A program made the translations under genes and the position numbers. The notes under the pieces were generated by a model. That model saw only the letters and a program-made list of their open reading frames with translations, was not told the DNA's origin and did not search any database. Of a stretch of DNA of 64,000 nucleotides, positions 9,186 to 20,600 are shown piece by piece (positions within the stretch are counted from its first letter, which is position 1; every line of letters starts with the position of its first letter). The stretch spans positions 7,531,912 to 7,595,911 of the forward strand of contig CM066920.1 in the NCBI GenBank assembly GCA_033964015.1. The letters are read 5' to 3'. Source of the stretch: Scolanthus callimorphus. Lineage: Eukaryota > Cnidaria > Anthozoa > Actiniaria > Edwardsiidae.

Positions 9186-10456
9186 GCGTTTAGTCGGACC
9201 CAAGAAAGCAAGAATCACTGTGTTTTTGTTTCGTTTTTTCTTTGCACTCTGATTTGCTGGCTAACCAAAGACCCAGAAAACGCATTTATCTTCGACAGTC
9301 ATCTGAAATTTGCTCTAAACCAAAAATATGCCTTGTTCTAAAACCACAAACCTGTAGGTGAGTTGAAAGGAAGTGTACCTCCAAGCATCGAACAATGTAC
9401 GGGGCGAAAAAGTGCCATATTTGGAGCAAAAATAATTCTTGGGACATGCGTAGTCAAATTGTCTTTGCTAGCGGTTCCGATTTCCAAATTGTGGTAATTT
9501 GTGCACCGCGGATTGGTCGCAGCTTGGCACTACATAATCCATGGCTGTTACACGTTTTAACTACCTTAAATGTTTGTGATCAAACCTTTTTTCACCCTTA
9601 ATCCAACCATATCCCAATGAAAGTAATCGAATACAAATGTTCCATCTCTAAAATTTGAAGAATCGACTTGTATAAGTTGCGCTCATTCATGGATATTTAG
9701 TTACACTAAAAAAATAGAATACACCCCTATGTGTTCAATTGCCCTGGCGTTGGCTACAGGGTTTTAATTTTATTAGCTGTTAAGTGCCTAGTGCCCACAG
9801 ATTAACGATGAAAGTCGTGTCCCTAATTTCCCCAGTCGTGAACTACTCCAACAATGTCAAGGCATTCTCAAGCAAATCCGCGAGGATCAAAACGGATGAG
9901 TTGATTTACCACCGGGTTCTCCTTCAGGCTAGGGCCAGTCCAGTACAACATGTAAATGTCCAGATACACATTTCAACAACTTGGGGCAACATCCCAGGAT
10001 AGTGTTGCCGGCAACACGTAACCTAGTTTAGGCCATGCATTGAAATGAAATGAGCAGTTTTACGGCCGAACCAGATCAGATGCGGTAGGAACTGTTTCCC
10101 TCCCCCACTGTAACACATTTTCCCTGAATCCCTTGGTGTTAACCGTGGCTAAGCAGTTTTCGTCTTTAATGTGTGGGCACTGGCATATTAGTTGACCCTA
10201 TTTGGGTTACAGCTCAAATAAGAAAGAATAATTATTAAAAGGGGTAAACAATATTTTAAAACCTAATTTGTTAGATAGGTTTATACTAATCGTAACCTGA
10301 ACACGTGCCTTTGTAGAGTCTAATTTTGTAGAGGGTTTTAGGTGTAGTTGTAAATTGTAATTGTATGTATAAGAGACTTACACAAAAAAAAGAAAATAAA
10401 TATTTTGAAAAACGCCACTCGAGCAGTCCACATTTGATTTGACTCCCCGTCCCTTA

Positions 10457-10781
10457 AGGCCACCACACACGGGCCGATTTTTCATCGCAAGACAACAAAT
10501 CCTGACTGATTGGCTCGTGTGGTGACTCCGACGAGCTTACGACAAAATATCGCGCTCCGCCACACACGAGCCGATTTTTTGTCGGCGACGATTTGAAAAT
10601 CAAACATGTTTGATAAGACGAGCGGACGAAAAATCTTGTCGTAAGCTCGTCGCGGGTCACCACACACGAGCCGATCAGTCAGGATTTTTTGTCTTGCGAC
10701 GAAGCATCGGTCCGTGTATGGCGGCGCGCGATAATCTTACGACAGAAAATCCTGTCGGAATCGGCCCGTGTGTGGTGGCCT
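10457..10781 (+). mobile_element. AGGCCACCACACACGGGCC inverted-repeat element (copy 1)
   Basis: A 325-bp element with ends AGGCCACCACACACGGGCCG and CGGCCCGTGTGTGGTGGCCT, flanked by TTA at 10454-10456 and 10782-10784, as in PIF/Harbinger-type MITEs. Internal arms repeat CCACACACGAGCCGAT in both orientations. A diverged copy lies at 50495-50692. Confidence 0.88.
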
Positions 10782-11544
10782 TTACGTAGTGAAAGCAAAA
10801 CATTCCTAAAACGCGAGGATCATCGCGCAGCTGACTAGAAACATGTCGCGTCCTCGAATTCCCGCAAGAATGACGTTACTGACATTTAAACCTCATAGCA
10901 TGTGAACATTTACCCCCTCTCCTCTACTTCAGCCCTCAACATTGAATTCAAAAAGTGCAATACAATAGCCGTATTCACACTAGAGACGGAAAACTCGTCT
11001 GAGACGAGTTTTTCGTCCAGACGGAAAAGTCGTCTGTGTGAAACCGGGACGAGACGGATTTTTGACGGGAAGTCATCTGAATTTATCCGTCTTATTACTC
11101 CGTATAAACTCTTCTTCAATTCACGCTAAGACGGTGAACTGGACGGAAATTGTGTAATTCGACAGTCTGGGACTAGAGTGGACAGAGAATTGTGGGTAAA
11201 AAACATGGCGCCGCGGATGTACTAGGTAACCACTCAAATCTCGGCCCAGGTCCTTTCGAACTCCCACAGGAGAGAGCTCCTCAAAATAACTGATTTTGCC
11301 AACTTTGGGGGCAATGGATTAAAAATTGTTAGATAAGAGGATAAAATCCAGCTCCTATTGAGAAAATAAGCGCATTTTCAAGTTTCGCCAACCTTGACGA
11401 CCTATTAGGTTTTTTCGCGATCATAAAATCTTTGTCACGAAAAAAGCGATATCGCACGAGTCGCGCAGCGACGAGGAGGGCGATATCGCCTTTTTGGGTG
11501 CTATTTTCGGCGGAATCTACCGACTGAACGCTTTGAATATACTT

Positions 11545-11599
11545 GAATCCTATGATATCTCGTCCTCAATTTACACAAGAAAGAGATATCATAGGATTC
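11545..11599 (+). repeat. Perfect 16-bp hairpin
   Basis: GAATCCTATGATATCT at 11545 is followed after 23 bp by its exact reverse complement AGATATCATAGGATTC. The function is unknown; it may be the remnant core of a fold-back element. Confidence 0.7.
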
Positions 11600-12029
11600 T
11601 AACAGTAATTTCTTATTTTATCCAACTGGTTTGGTGAATACTAAAAAAAATACACCCTCAGGGTCGAGCTGTTGCAGGACATACCTCCACGCTTCGAGTC
11701 TCGGTATACATCTATTTCCATTATTATTATTCAAAAAAGGTTGCTTTGGGAATTGGTCCTGTTCGAGCGCCATTCCGCGCGGGGAATAGGTGTATACTAG
11801 ACTAGACAATATAACAGACAACACATATTCGGATGCCATTTTAATCACAACTCAAACTGGTGATGAACGTCTAAAATATTTTCATCATGTAAGGAAATGT
11901 AATATTCTACATAATTAACGCTTCTTTTATTCTCAAGAAACTTAATAAATATGAATTGGGCAGGACTCAATTAATGCAACACATCATTGATGCAGGATAT
12001 AGCACTCTATAGAAACGACTCTCGTACTC

Positions 12030-12228
12030 AGAGCTCCCCGGCTAGTCGCCTCACGGGGCCACTGACGCATGCGTATAAGAAGATCTTGTTTTATGAGTTA
12101 TTTCCAGATACGTTTTTCAAGAGAGATCAAGCTTCTTATGTGCGCATGCCGGCCGTTTGAGCCAATCAGCGAAAGCCCTTAAATGGCTTTCACCAGTGTC
12201 CCCGCGAGGTGACGAGCCGGTCAGCTCT
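12030..12228 (+). mobile_element. Inverted-repeat element with AGAGCTCCCCGGC ends
   Basis: The left arm AGAGCTCCCCGGCTAGTCGC with CTCACGGGGCCACTG is mirrored by CAGTGTCCCCGCGAGGTGAC and GAGCCGGTCAGCTCT on the right. It spans about 199 bp and is non-coding. A related GCGAGGTGACAAGGCGGGGA segment occurs near 42440. Confidence 0.65.
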
Positions 12229-12536
12229 GGGCAGGAATAACAACTTGTTGACAACTTCACGCTACGAGCAGCAAAGAAATAAACTAACTCGCGATGATCA
12301 TTACTGCATTATAACACATAGGAAGACTTCTACTACTTTGAATATAGGTTGACCGTCTTGTGAACGTAGAAGCATAACTGCCCAGACTGAAGAGAACTAT
12401 GAAGCAAAATACCCTAATTTATGATAAGCTGCTGCTTAATTTTACAAGAAAGCTTTGCTGAAGGCCAGAAAGTAGAGTATAGTTAACTGGTATTTGGCTA
12501 AATCACAATCAAGCGCGATTCAGTAGTTTCCACTCT

Positions 12537-12682
12537 GGTACCTTCCACACTAATCCGTTTTCGAACAGAGACTGCGATTTCCTTTGTTTATGACGGTAGC
12601 ATTTTCAAAAACCTCCGGTTTCGGTGCCTTCTAGTGTGGTGTCTCCGTTTTCGAAAACTTTTGGTGTAGTGTGGAAGATACC
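12537..12682 (+). mobile_element. Short inverted-repeat element with GGTACCTTCCACAC ends
   Basis: GGTACCTTCCACAC at the left and GTGTGGAAGATACC at the right, with inner CCGTTTTCGAA segments, give an imperfect 146-bp inverted repeat. Confidence 0.6.
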
Positions 12683-13499
12683 TCAGACGCCTGTGCGGTC
12701 TGGACCTTGAGGGCTTCCGCCAAGATGTCTTGAATTAGCTATGTTTCCCGCTTGTTACAGTCGAAGGGTTGCTTTTAAAGACTAAGCATCAGGTAACCCA
12801 ACCCTCTTTGTCGGCAAGAATAGCCGTTTCAATATGAAATATGGTCTATTGTTTATCATTTGATTAATATAAAGTTGCCATAAATTAATATTTCACCTAC
12901 TCGGCTACAATATAAGATTATTGATAGAAGTTTGATTTAAATATTATGCAGACTTTTGGGCATACATGAGGAATGGCGGCCAGCAAAAACCTCTCCGTTA
13001 TGAAAATTGAGTTATTTCCTTTTAAGAAAAGACATCAATTATTGTTTTATTGAGTGATAAGTTTTCAAAATTTATCAAAATATGATTGCTGATCGACATT
13101 TCTCGCAAGAGCCCCTTCCTTTCATGTTCGGGCATTTAGCGTACTTGGCAAGTAACGGAGAAAAACAGCGCCAGATCCCCGAGCATGTACCCCTTCTCGC
13201 TTGAGCTCATTTAAACATTCGTATAAAATTTCTACCTCCAATTTGGAAGCCCTTTGGCATATCTTACTGATATCTGTACATCTGTATTTATAACGCTACA
13301 CTACAATTTCACATCGAAAGACACATTTTTAGCAAAATCGTTTCCTGAATATTTTAATTACCCTGTCATGATCTACCCTGATACCTTTGCTGAAAGAAAA
13401 AAGTTACTTTGCGAAATTTCTAGCCTGCTTAAAAAATCAAGATCCGACAAAACTCACTGGAGAGCCGGATAGCAGGCTACGAAATTTCCGCCCAAACAA

Positions 13500-13755
13500 T
13501 AGAGCGGATTTCACATGACTGTCGAGACTTGTTATGTAATTGCGATTGCTTTGCGTTCTCATTGGCTACTCGTTTTTCTCAGCCAATCAAATTCTGTAGT
13601 AAATACAATTTTGTAATTACTTAGTAATTGGTTCGGCTTGCAATTGGCTTAGAAAAAAGCCATATAGGAGCAAGTCGAGATTTCTCTCGATTCTGATTGG
13701 CTAGTGATTGCTCAATTGCAATTGTTTTCACGACAGTCATGTGAAAACCGCTCTA
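13500..13755 (+). mobile_element. GAGCGGATTTCACATGACTG element (family A, complete)
   Basis: A 256-bp element with terminal repeats TAGAGCGGATTTCACATGAC and GTCATGTGAAAACCGCTCTA. The interior is rich in CAATTGCAATT and GATTGGCTA. TA at both ends would fit a Tc1/mariner-type target duplication, but the superfamily is not proven. Other copies: 25139-25371, 40424-40677, shorter 32292-32420 and 46991-47119, and a half copy at 8958. Confidence 0.9.
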
Positions 13756-13948
13756 TCTGACAAATTACTGATTCGACCCTGACCTACAATATTTGTTGGA
13801 CAGCGTAGCTAAATGTACTTGGTACACAAGACTGCATTCAGAACTGTAAATAACATATATGGCAATCGGAAATTGTCCGACCAGTTTTTGAATGACCAAA
13901 ATTACTAAATTGTCGGCCAATTTCGACGTTTGCCCTACAATATGCGAT

Positions 13949-13976
13949 TTTATTACTGTTTTATCGCGATTTTATT
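13949..13976 (-). terminator. KIDINS220: Possible KIDINS220 poly(A) signals
   Basis: On the minus strand AATAAA occurs at 13971-13976 and again at 13949-13954, about 300-330 nt after the KIDINS220 stop and just before the element at 13500-13755. They are plausible 3' ends, but transcript data are needed. Confidence 0.4.
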
Positions 13977-14277
13977 GCTGAAATTCTAATAGCATCAGTT
14001 TTATGGTCTGTTGAAACTATAACATTATTTGCAGCTCTTGCCAACTTGAATTTAGGAGGACTGACGCCTGAAGCAGGCAGGTTGATAAGTTAATATTATT
14101 CTCAGCCACCGTCTCGCTACAGACGAATACCTTGAATCTTTGCCTTGTAAAGAGGACACTACAGTTACACGTTTGCTCCGTGCGGTACCTTTCAACAAAT
14201 GGTATTTCCTCGAGAACTAAAGTAATCTTTTCTGCACTCTATTTGACAATCACCAGCCAATGTCACACAGATATAAT

Positions 14278-14609
14278 TTACACGCATGTTTCATTTTTCT
14301 TGTCTTTTTTCTGGTCCCCCTTTTTTACTTCCACATAGCTTGGCTTGGGTGTTGGAGTGTATGTTCGGAATTTCTGTGCCTTCTGCTCTACGGGAGCCGT
14401 TCGCGGTCTTGGCCGGCGGCGGGAAGGGTGATCGATTTCCACGACCGTAGCATCTTTGTCAATTTGGAATCTTTGCATTAGGGGTACCCAAGGGGAATGT
14501 TTCTTGGAGGAGTTATCATTGTCTACTATGGGAGGCGGAGGAGGAGGAAAGTCATTTAACTCATCGCTATTATTTGGTGGAGAACCCGTTTCCTTTGGTG
14601 AAACCCATC
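14278..14609 (-). CDS. KIDINS220: KIDINS220 C-terminal coding block with PDZ ligand ETCV
   Basis: About 109 residues read from 14609 to the TAA at 14278-14280: a polyproline run after DELNDF (PPPPPP), a basic patch SRRRPRPR, and a Lys-rich end [15 protein letters not shown]. The last four residues fit a class I PDZ ligand (S/T-x-hydrophobic), as vertebrate KIDINS220 also ends in a PDZ ligand. The frame differs by one from the block ending at 14657. A 47-bp GT...AG interval (14610-14656) restores it. Confidence 0.75.
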
Positions 14610-17600
14610 CTTCCGACGTTGCCCGTTGTCGAATAGGCGGATTTAACCCGCATTACCAACATCGGACGTCGACAAAGGCCTATTACTAGGTGGACTTGCT
14701 CTCTCTGGAGTTAAACCCTGCGACTTTGACGTTGACGAGGTCGGAAGTGTCCGAGAAAAGTCTGAGTACGCCGTAGACTGAGACGAAGTCGATTCAGTGA
14801 CAGATCTCTGCGAGACAGGAGGTGTGATTTTAACCGCAGTGTTACCTCCTTTACTGACTGACACGGCATTTGTAACAGGTCCATTTTTGCCCCTTGTCAA
14901 TACAATCGCCGCCGGCCTCTCCGCTTTATTACCTTCTGTGGAGTCCATAAACAAGGATGTTTGATCCGGAGTGTTCTCCACAGGCATCAGCATTTCACAC
15001 GTGCACTCCATTGCTTCCAGTGTAGGGGGAGAGGGAGGCGGAGGGAATTCAGCACTACCCGTGGACTGCCTATTAGGGCGTACCGGCTGCTTTAATGGAG
15101 TCCACAAATCCTCATCGTTATTCGAGTTTCTGTGGTCATTCTTTCTCTCCTCTTCGCTGAACTCCATCAAATCGGGAGACCTTCTTCCCTTGCAGCGTTG
15201 AAGACTGTTGTATGATGGCGGCGGTGGAAGATCTTCGTCGTCCTCATAAAGAGATGGGGCAGGTATTGGGGGAAGAGTATGGGGGTCACTCACTCCGTTA
15301 TCGAATTCAATGAGCGTTTCCTCCTTCCTGATGGGCCCTCTGATGTCCATTCTTTCCTCGGTTTCCTCTACAATGTTTTCCTCTTGTATTTGGGCAAATG
15401 TCTTTCTTGTTCTTTCAGGCTTTGCATCTTGCTCATCACGACTTTCTACCTCCGTCTCCGTCGTTTCGCAGTTTCCGTCATCCTCAGATTCGGGTGCAGA
15501 AGGAGGCTGAAGAATGATTTCAGGAACCTAAAAAAATTGAACAAATTCTCACAAAACTTTTAAAACACTAATCTTAAATTATAAGTTAAAAGTTCTCGTG
15601 GTGTAAGTCGGTGGTTGAGCCGCAGAAGAAAGCTGCAAACAATCTTCATTTTCCCATCCTCTGGAAATTTTGAGTTGCTCTTACCCACGCTCAAGTTAAT
15701 TTCATCAACCCTGCATTTCCATGAATACCGGTACCCGTATACTCCGGAAGTAATTTCGCACTTGGTATCGGGTACCCACCAAGGAGTTGCAGGTTCTTCT
15801 AATACCAGCCGCTTTGGAATTCCAGGTCCCCGTAGGGGAAGGGGCACAGATTTATTTCCAATTGGCCAATCCAAAAGGAAAGAGCGAGCTTGATACTAAT
15901 TGCCACTCAATAAGAACACATATTTATGTATGATAGGTATGGTTAAAATAACTTAAGTGAAAGCGAAATTAGATGAAAAAGAACGGGTTACGTAAAAAAG
16001 TACAAATTAGGGCGTCTAGAAAGGATGCGTATATCAGCTTCCGCCATGCCATGTGGGGGGAAGGATCAGGTAATAGCAATGATTTAACAGGAAGAGCGGA
16101 GCGGCAGAAAGACAAGTACGTTGTAGAGATAGGACAGGAGAGCATCATAGACCAAGTCGGCTAACGGTATTTTCATCTTGTCGCCATCAAATTCAGATCA
16201 TGTGATGATTCCTTTGGGTGGTTACAATTGTCAAATTTTTCTCACTCGGTCGAGTGCACTAGTGTATGTGCAGAACTAACAAAAGTATTCACCCAAAGGA
16301 ATCATCACATGATCTGAAGTGGGTGGCAACCGTTAGCCCGATGTGGTCTATCCAACAACACTATGCTACATTAGTCAGGTAGCTGATTTATAGCTACGGT
16401 ATGTTTAAAGAGCGTCAGTCACCCGCCATTATTTCAGCTTAGCAACACACCGAGCCAGAGAAAACATCCATTTCCATCGGCTGATTTAGAGGATGTGGTA
16501 CAATTTTTAGATAGAATTCGGTAGATCAAGAATAAACTCTGTTTCTAGACTATTATTTCGAGATTTCTAATAATAAAGGAGTGGCTGACAAGGACTCTTT
16601 CGACGTTTGGAAACATCTCGGTCCTGGTGCCTTGAGTTTCATATTGTTAGTGCACTAACCTCGCTCTTTTCCTCGTCTGTTGTGCCCTGGTTAGAGTTGG
16701 AATCAGTCGGAGATAAAGGCTGAGCGACAACAGGGGTAGTAGTCGCGGAATCCCCAGCCTCGCAGGTTGTATCAGACATGACGAGACTCCGTCGCGGGGT
16801 CCCCAGAAGGTTCCCCTGATCCCATCCAGCTGAAAATTCAAGATCATAATAGGTTCCGATTGGACAAACGCCAAGGCAAAAACAGTGCCCTTCTATGCAC
16901 TCTAAAGGCCCTACATCTCTTTTTGTGGCACGGTGGAATTGATAGAAAAACATTCACATGGGTGTTGCATTAGACGAGACAAAGGGCAGCTATTAGCAAG
17001 TGTCTGTTTAGAGGTTAGGTGGCAGTCTTTGTGGGGTTCCTGTGTTGCCCAATCACAGGAAGCCCGCCTGGAAGGCCGGGGACTAGACTGGTAGTGCAGA
17101 CGTTATGTGTGGGTGTTGTGTGGACGGGCTGTAATCACGATGTTATTGCATAGTTGGTTACCAACCTGAAGATGTTTTTAGCAGTTGACAGTTCATTTCA
17201 CCAGGGCTCACACAACGACCATTAGAATGGCTGAAAAAGAAAGTGATTCAGTTAACAGACAGGCGAAAACAGACAAACAGGCAGATAGACTCACAGACTG
17301 CTACAGAGTTACAGACCACCAGATATTGTATGGCAAACGGACAGACAGTCAGTCGTCAAATCTCAACACACCACGTACATTTACGTCACTGTTAAATTTG
17401 TTGTTTGGCGCGCTGCGCATTTCCGAAACGTGGCATTCGGGTTTGGGATTTGTTTTTGTTTTGTTCCGCCAACAAAACTGTAAGTGACAATGAGGTTCTT
17501 GCCATGTTTTCCCTAGTGCGTCGCCTTGCTTTCCGTCGCGACGAAAACCCAATCGACTGCACTAGGCGAAACAGGGCAAGGACCTGATAGGTCAAGATGG

Positions 17601-20600
17601 TTTGACAGGCGGGACAGAAAAACCTGCAATCATTGGAAATTTCCTTATGTAACAAAGCACGTTTACAAGGGGGCATACAAACAAACAAAAAACACAGAAC
17701 AACTAGCTCAAAGAATAGTTGTAAAATGTAGCGTGAATGAATGCGAAGCAGACAAACGAACAAGAACATTCATCATCATCATTACGCTAATTAAGACAGG
17801 TTATTTTACAACTTCGAGCAAGGTTTGGCGAAAAAAAGTGTTACTCAATGATTTCTATTCTAATTTGTAGATTTGTGGTCCACTTGGAAATATCACAAAA
17901 GACAGATGACTGGGTTCGCGCCGCAACAGAAATAAGCGGTCAACAATGGAAAACTTCAATTCTATAGAATCTATATAGGCTGTGATTGACATCACCATTT
18001 TAGGTGCGAAAAAAAATATGTCTATCTGTAAAAACTAAAATTATTTTCTCAGCTTCCTCTGGAAATCTTTTACCGGGACGATAATACACAAACACTACCA
18101 TTATAAAGACCTTTCAAATGAGACTTAACTCAAAGCAACAACTTTTTATTTCGAGTAACAAGATTTTTTGCCGCTTTCTGGCAAAATTACTCAATGTTCT
18201 AAAAAAAAATCTGTCTTAGTTAGAGAAACGCAAAGGAAACAGTAGAAGGACAAACCCACGCACCACGTGCCACATTCCTGAGGGTACCGTGCATTCAGTA
18301 TCCACGCGCGGAAGAGCTGCCAATCACCGAACGTCATGCCCATTATCTGCCCAAGCTCGTTCAAGTCGCACGTGGCTAATACTTTCCCGTTAATGTTGTT
18401 CTCGGCTATAATACCCTGGTACGTTGTAACTTGTTTTTGATCAAGACCTTCCAGCTCTGACAACTGCGAAGGAACAAATACATATCAGTGATCGATGTCG
18501 TTTTTTTTCGGAGGTCCAAAGCGAGTTGTGCGGGGTCCCTGTGGTTCTTAAATTGTACCTACCAGTACCAAGACCAAACTAAAACGGGATCGAAAAATCA
18601 AGTCAATACAATTCCTTTTAGATCTCGGTTAAAATTTCACCGTTTTCCTTCAAATGTTGCCCAAATTCTTATCTAAAAGGGGTCATGCTGTCGTCGACTT
18701 CTTAATTAATGTGTGGGGTTCCTGTGGTTACTAATGAACTGGCCAGGCTACCAAGACCACACTGAGATGTATAAGTGTTGTACAGACTTGACTCGGTCAA
18801 AGTTTCACCGCTTTATTTTACAGATGTTGCCCAAAGGGGCCTACTGCGACCTCCCAAGTAAGTAACAATGAGTATTAATTATGATTGGTATTGTTGTATT
18901 GAGTTTTATTGGCCGCGGGAGTCCAAATTGGCTGCCGTAAGACAAGTAGTTATAGTCAGTCATATAAACTCGATCAGTTGTTTTACGTATTCTCTTGTGT
19001 GTACCTGTTTACAAACATCATCAATCCCCAGGGTTCCAAGATTGATTTGCTTGTCCTTGGCGGGGAAGAGGCTGCTGAGCTGGAGGAGAAAGCAGAAGAA
19101 ATAGATAATCTAAATCAAGAACCTTCGTGACAGCATTCATAGCTTTGCTAGCGGTCGAGAGGAGACGGTGGGAAAATGAAATCACAAGACATAGCAACGG
19201 GCTGCGACGAAAAACAAATCGTGGAGTCGAATTCAAGGCCAGTTTGCGGTAAGGCCCGGTTCCGACTCGTACATTATTCAATATCAGGCCCATTAATGAC
19301 CACCGTTATCTCCACTACATGCCTCATGTTGAAAATATTATTTTTATCTCCCCTCCACGCAACTACGGTACTACAGGTGTTGATTGGAGAAATAGTAATA
19401 AAACTCGCCACTACGCGTAGTAGAGAGCTTAGTGGAGAAAACGGTGGTCATATAATGGGCCCCTTATGCTGAAATAACCGGGAATGTTTATTATGGCAAT
19501 GCAAGGCGACTAGACTCACCTGGTACGCCGAGCTCCGCTTGCCCAAACTCTCAGTCTCAGATTTATTATGCCCCATAGCGGACTGCAAACACTCCACCAT
19601 CTGACGTCTCAACGAGTGGTCCAAGTGGACCGTACACATAAGGAACCGCCGCACGTCAGCCACCGTCAGCAAAGGCTGATGGGAAGACAGAAACGTCTCG
19701 AAATACACAGGGTCCCCGTCGACCATACAGTCAACCTCGTTGATAACGGGCATGGCTGAGAGCGTAGCCTCGTATAAGTCCTTTAGCGAGATGGTATCCC
19801 GTACGTGCGTGTTATTATCTTCGACAATGAGGACTAGCCACGAGGTCTTATAGGGCCAGCCATCAGCAAGGCTGACCCACGCAGCCAGTCGTTTCCAGGA
19901 GTATTCTATATTCTTAGCGCGTAGTAAACGGCATGTAAGCGAGACTATATTCATCAGGCGTTTAACGCCAAGTGGGTTCACGGTCTCGTTGTCTGCTAAT
20001 ACCTGCGCGAGGTCGGCAGATATCTTGCGGCGTTCTTCCATCTCTAATTCGCGCTCTAAATGTCGGCGATGATCGAGCGCAAGACAGGGCTCATCTTCTG
20101 CTGGCTCGTATCTCATCGATGGTTCGAGCTCCATGTCCGGGTGCACCCGCCCCGGCACCCCACCATTACAGTTATGCATATCGCGACGAATTCTGTTCAA
20201 ATTCGCGTTCTTCTCGTTGTCAAACTGAAGCATTTCGCCATCCCATTCTAGATCATCATGTACCACGCTTACCGGTCGCGGCACCGGTACCGGCACTGGC
20301 TCAGTATCATCATTATCAGGGGCTGCATTGCTGCGTATATCCTCCAGCAGACCCGTGATACCCGGTGGCAAGACTCCTGTGTAATTAGACTTGGCTTCCG
20401 GTAAGTAAAACGGAAGTTGGACTATACTCTTCAGGTAATCGGAGGCGCTGATGTGCGACTCGCGTAAGATGCTGCTAAAGCTCTGATCAATGGCGCGTAT
20501 AATCACGCGCGGATCCAATGCCATTAGAATAATAAACGGTGCGTCGGCGTCAGTGAAGAGGAGATTCACTGAGTCCAGCAGTTGAAGGACTTTTGACTGC

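Larger units (their letters stand above)
5732..14277. other. Tail-to-tail spacer between LARP1 and KIDINS220
   Basis: This 8.5-kb spacer includes both 3' UTRs. No exon could be supported on either strand. Most identifiable content is short inverted-repeat elements (listed separately), a tandem 60-bp repeat at about 9000-9180, and a GACGGA/CGTCTC-rich palindromic stretch at about 10985-11070. The rest shows no recognisable structure. Confidence 0.7.
15528..16659 (-). other. KIDINS220 intron
   Basis: A 1.1-kb intron. It contains the inverted-repeat element at 16148-16350 and part of the dispersed repeat at about 16400-16625. A 104-codon open frame at 15560-15874 (minus) is discussed under rejected items. 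Confidence 0.65.

Noticed and set aside
8973..9341. A 122-codon plus frame with three SQSEARPIQQATN-type repeats, considered as a small repeat protein.
   Set aside because: The repeats follow the 60-bp DNA period downstream of a family A element end, and no start context, splice or homolog supports expression.
15560..15874. A 104-codon minus frame with [20 protein letters not shown] and a possible donor near 15684, considered as an extra KIDINS220 exon.
   Set aside because: No good acceptor was seen, the flanking exons already join in phase, and the GGGTACC-rich sequence looks repetitive. It would be reinstated by RNA reads.
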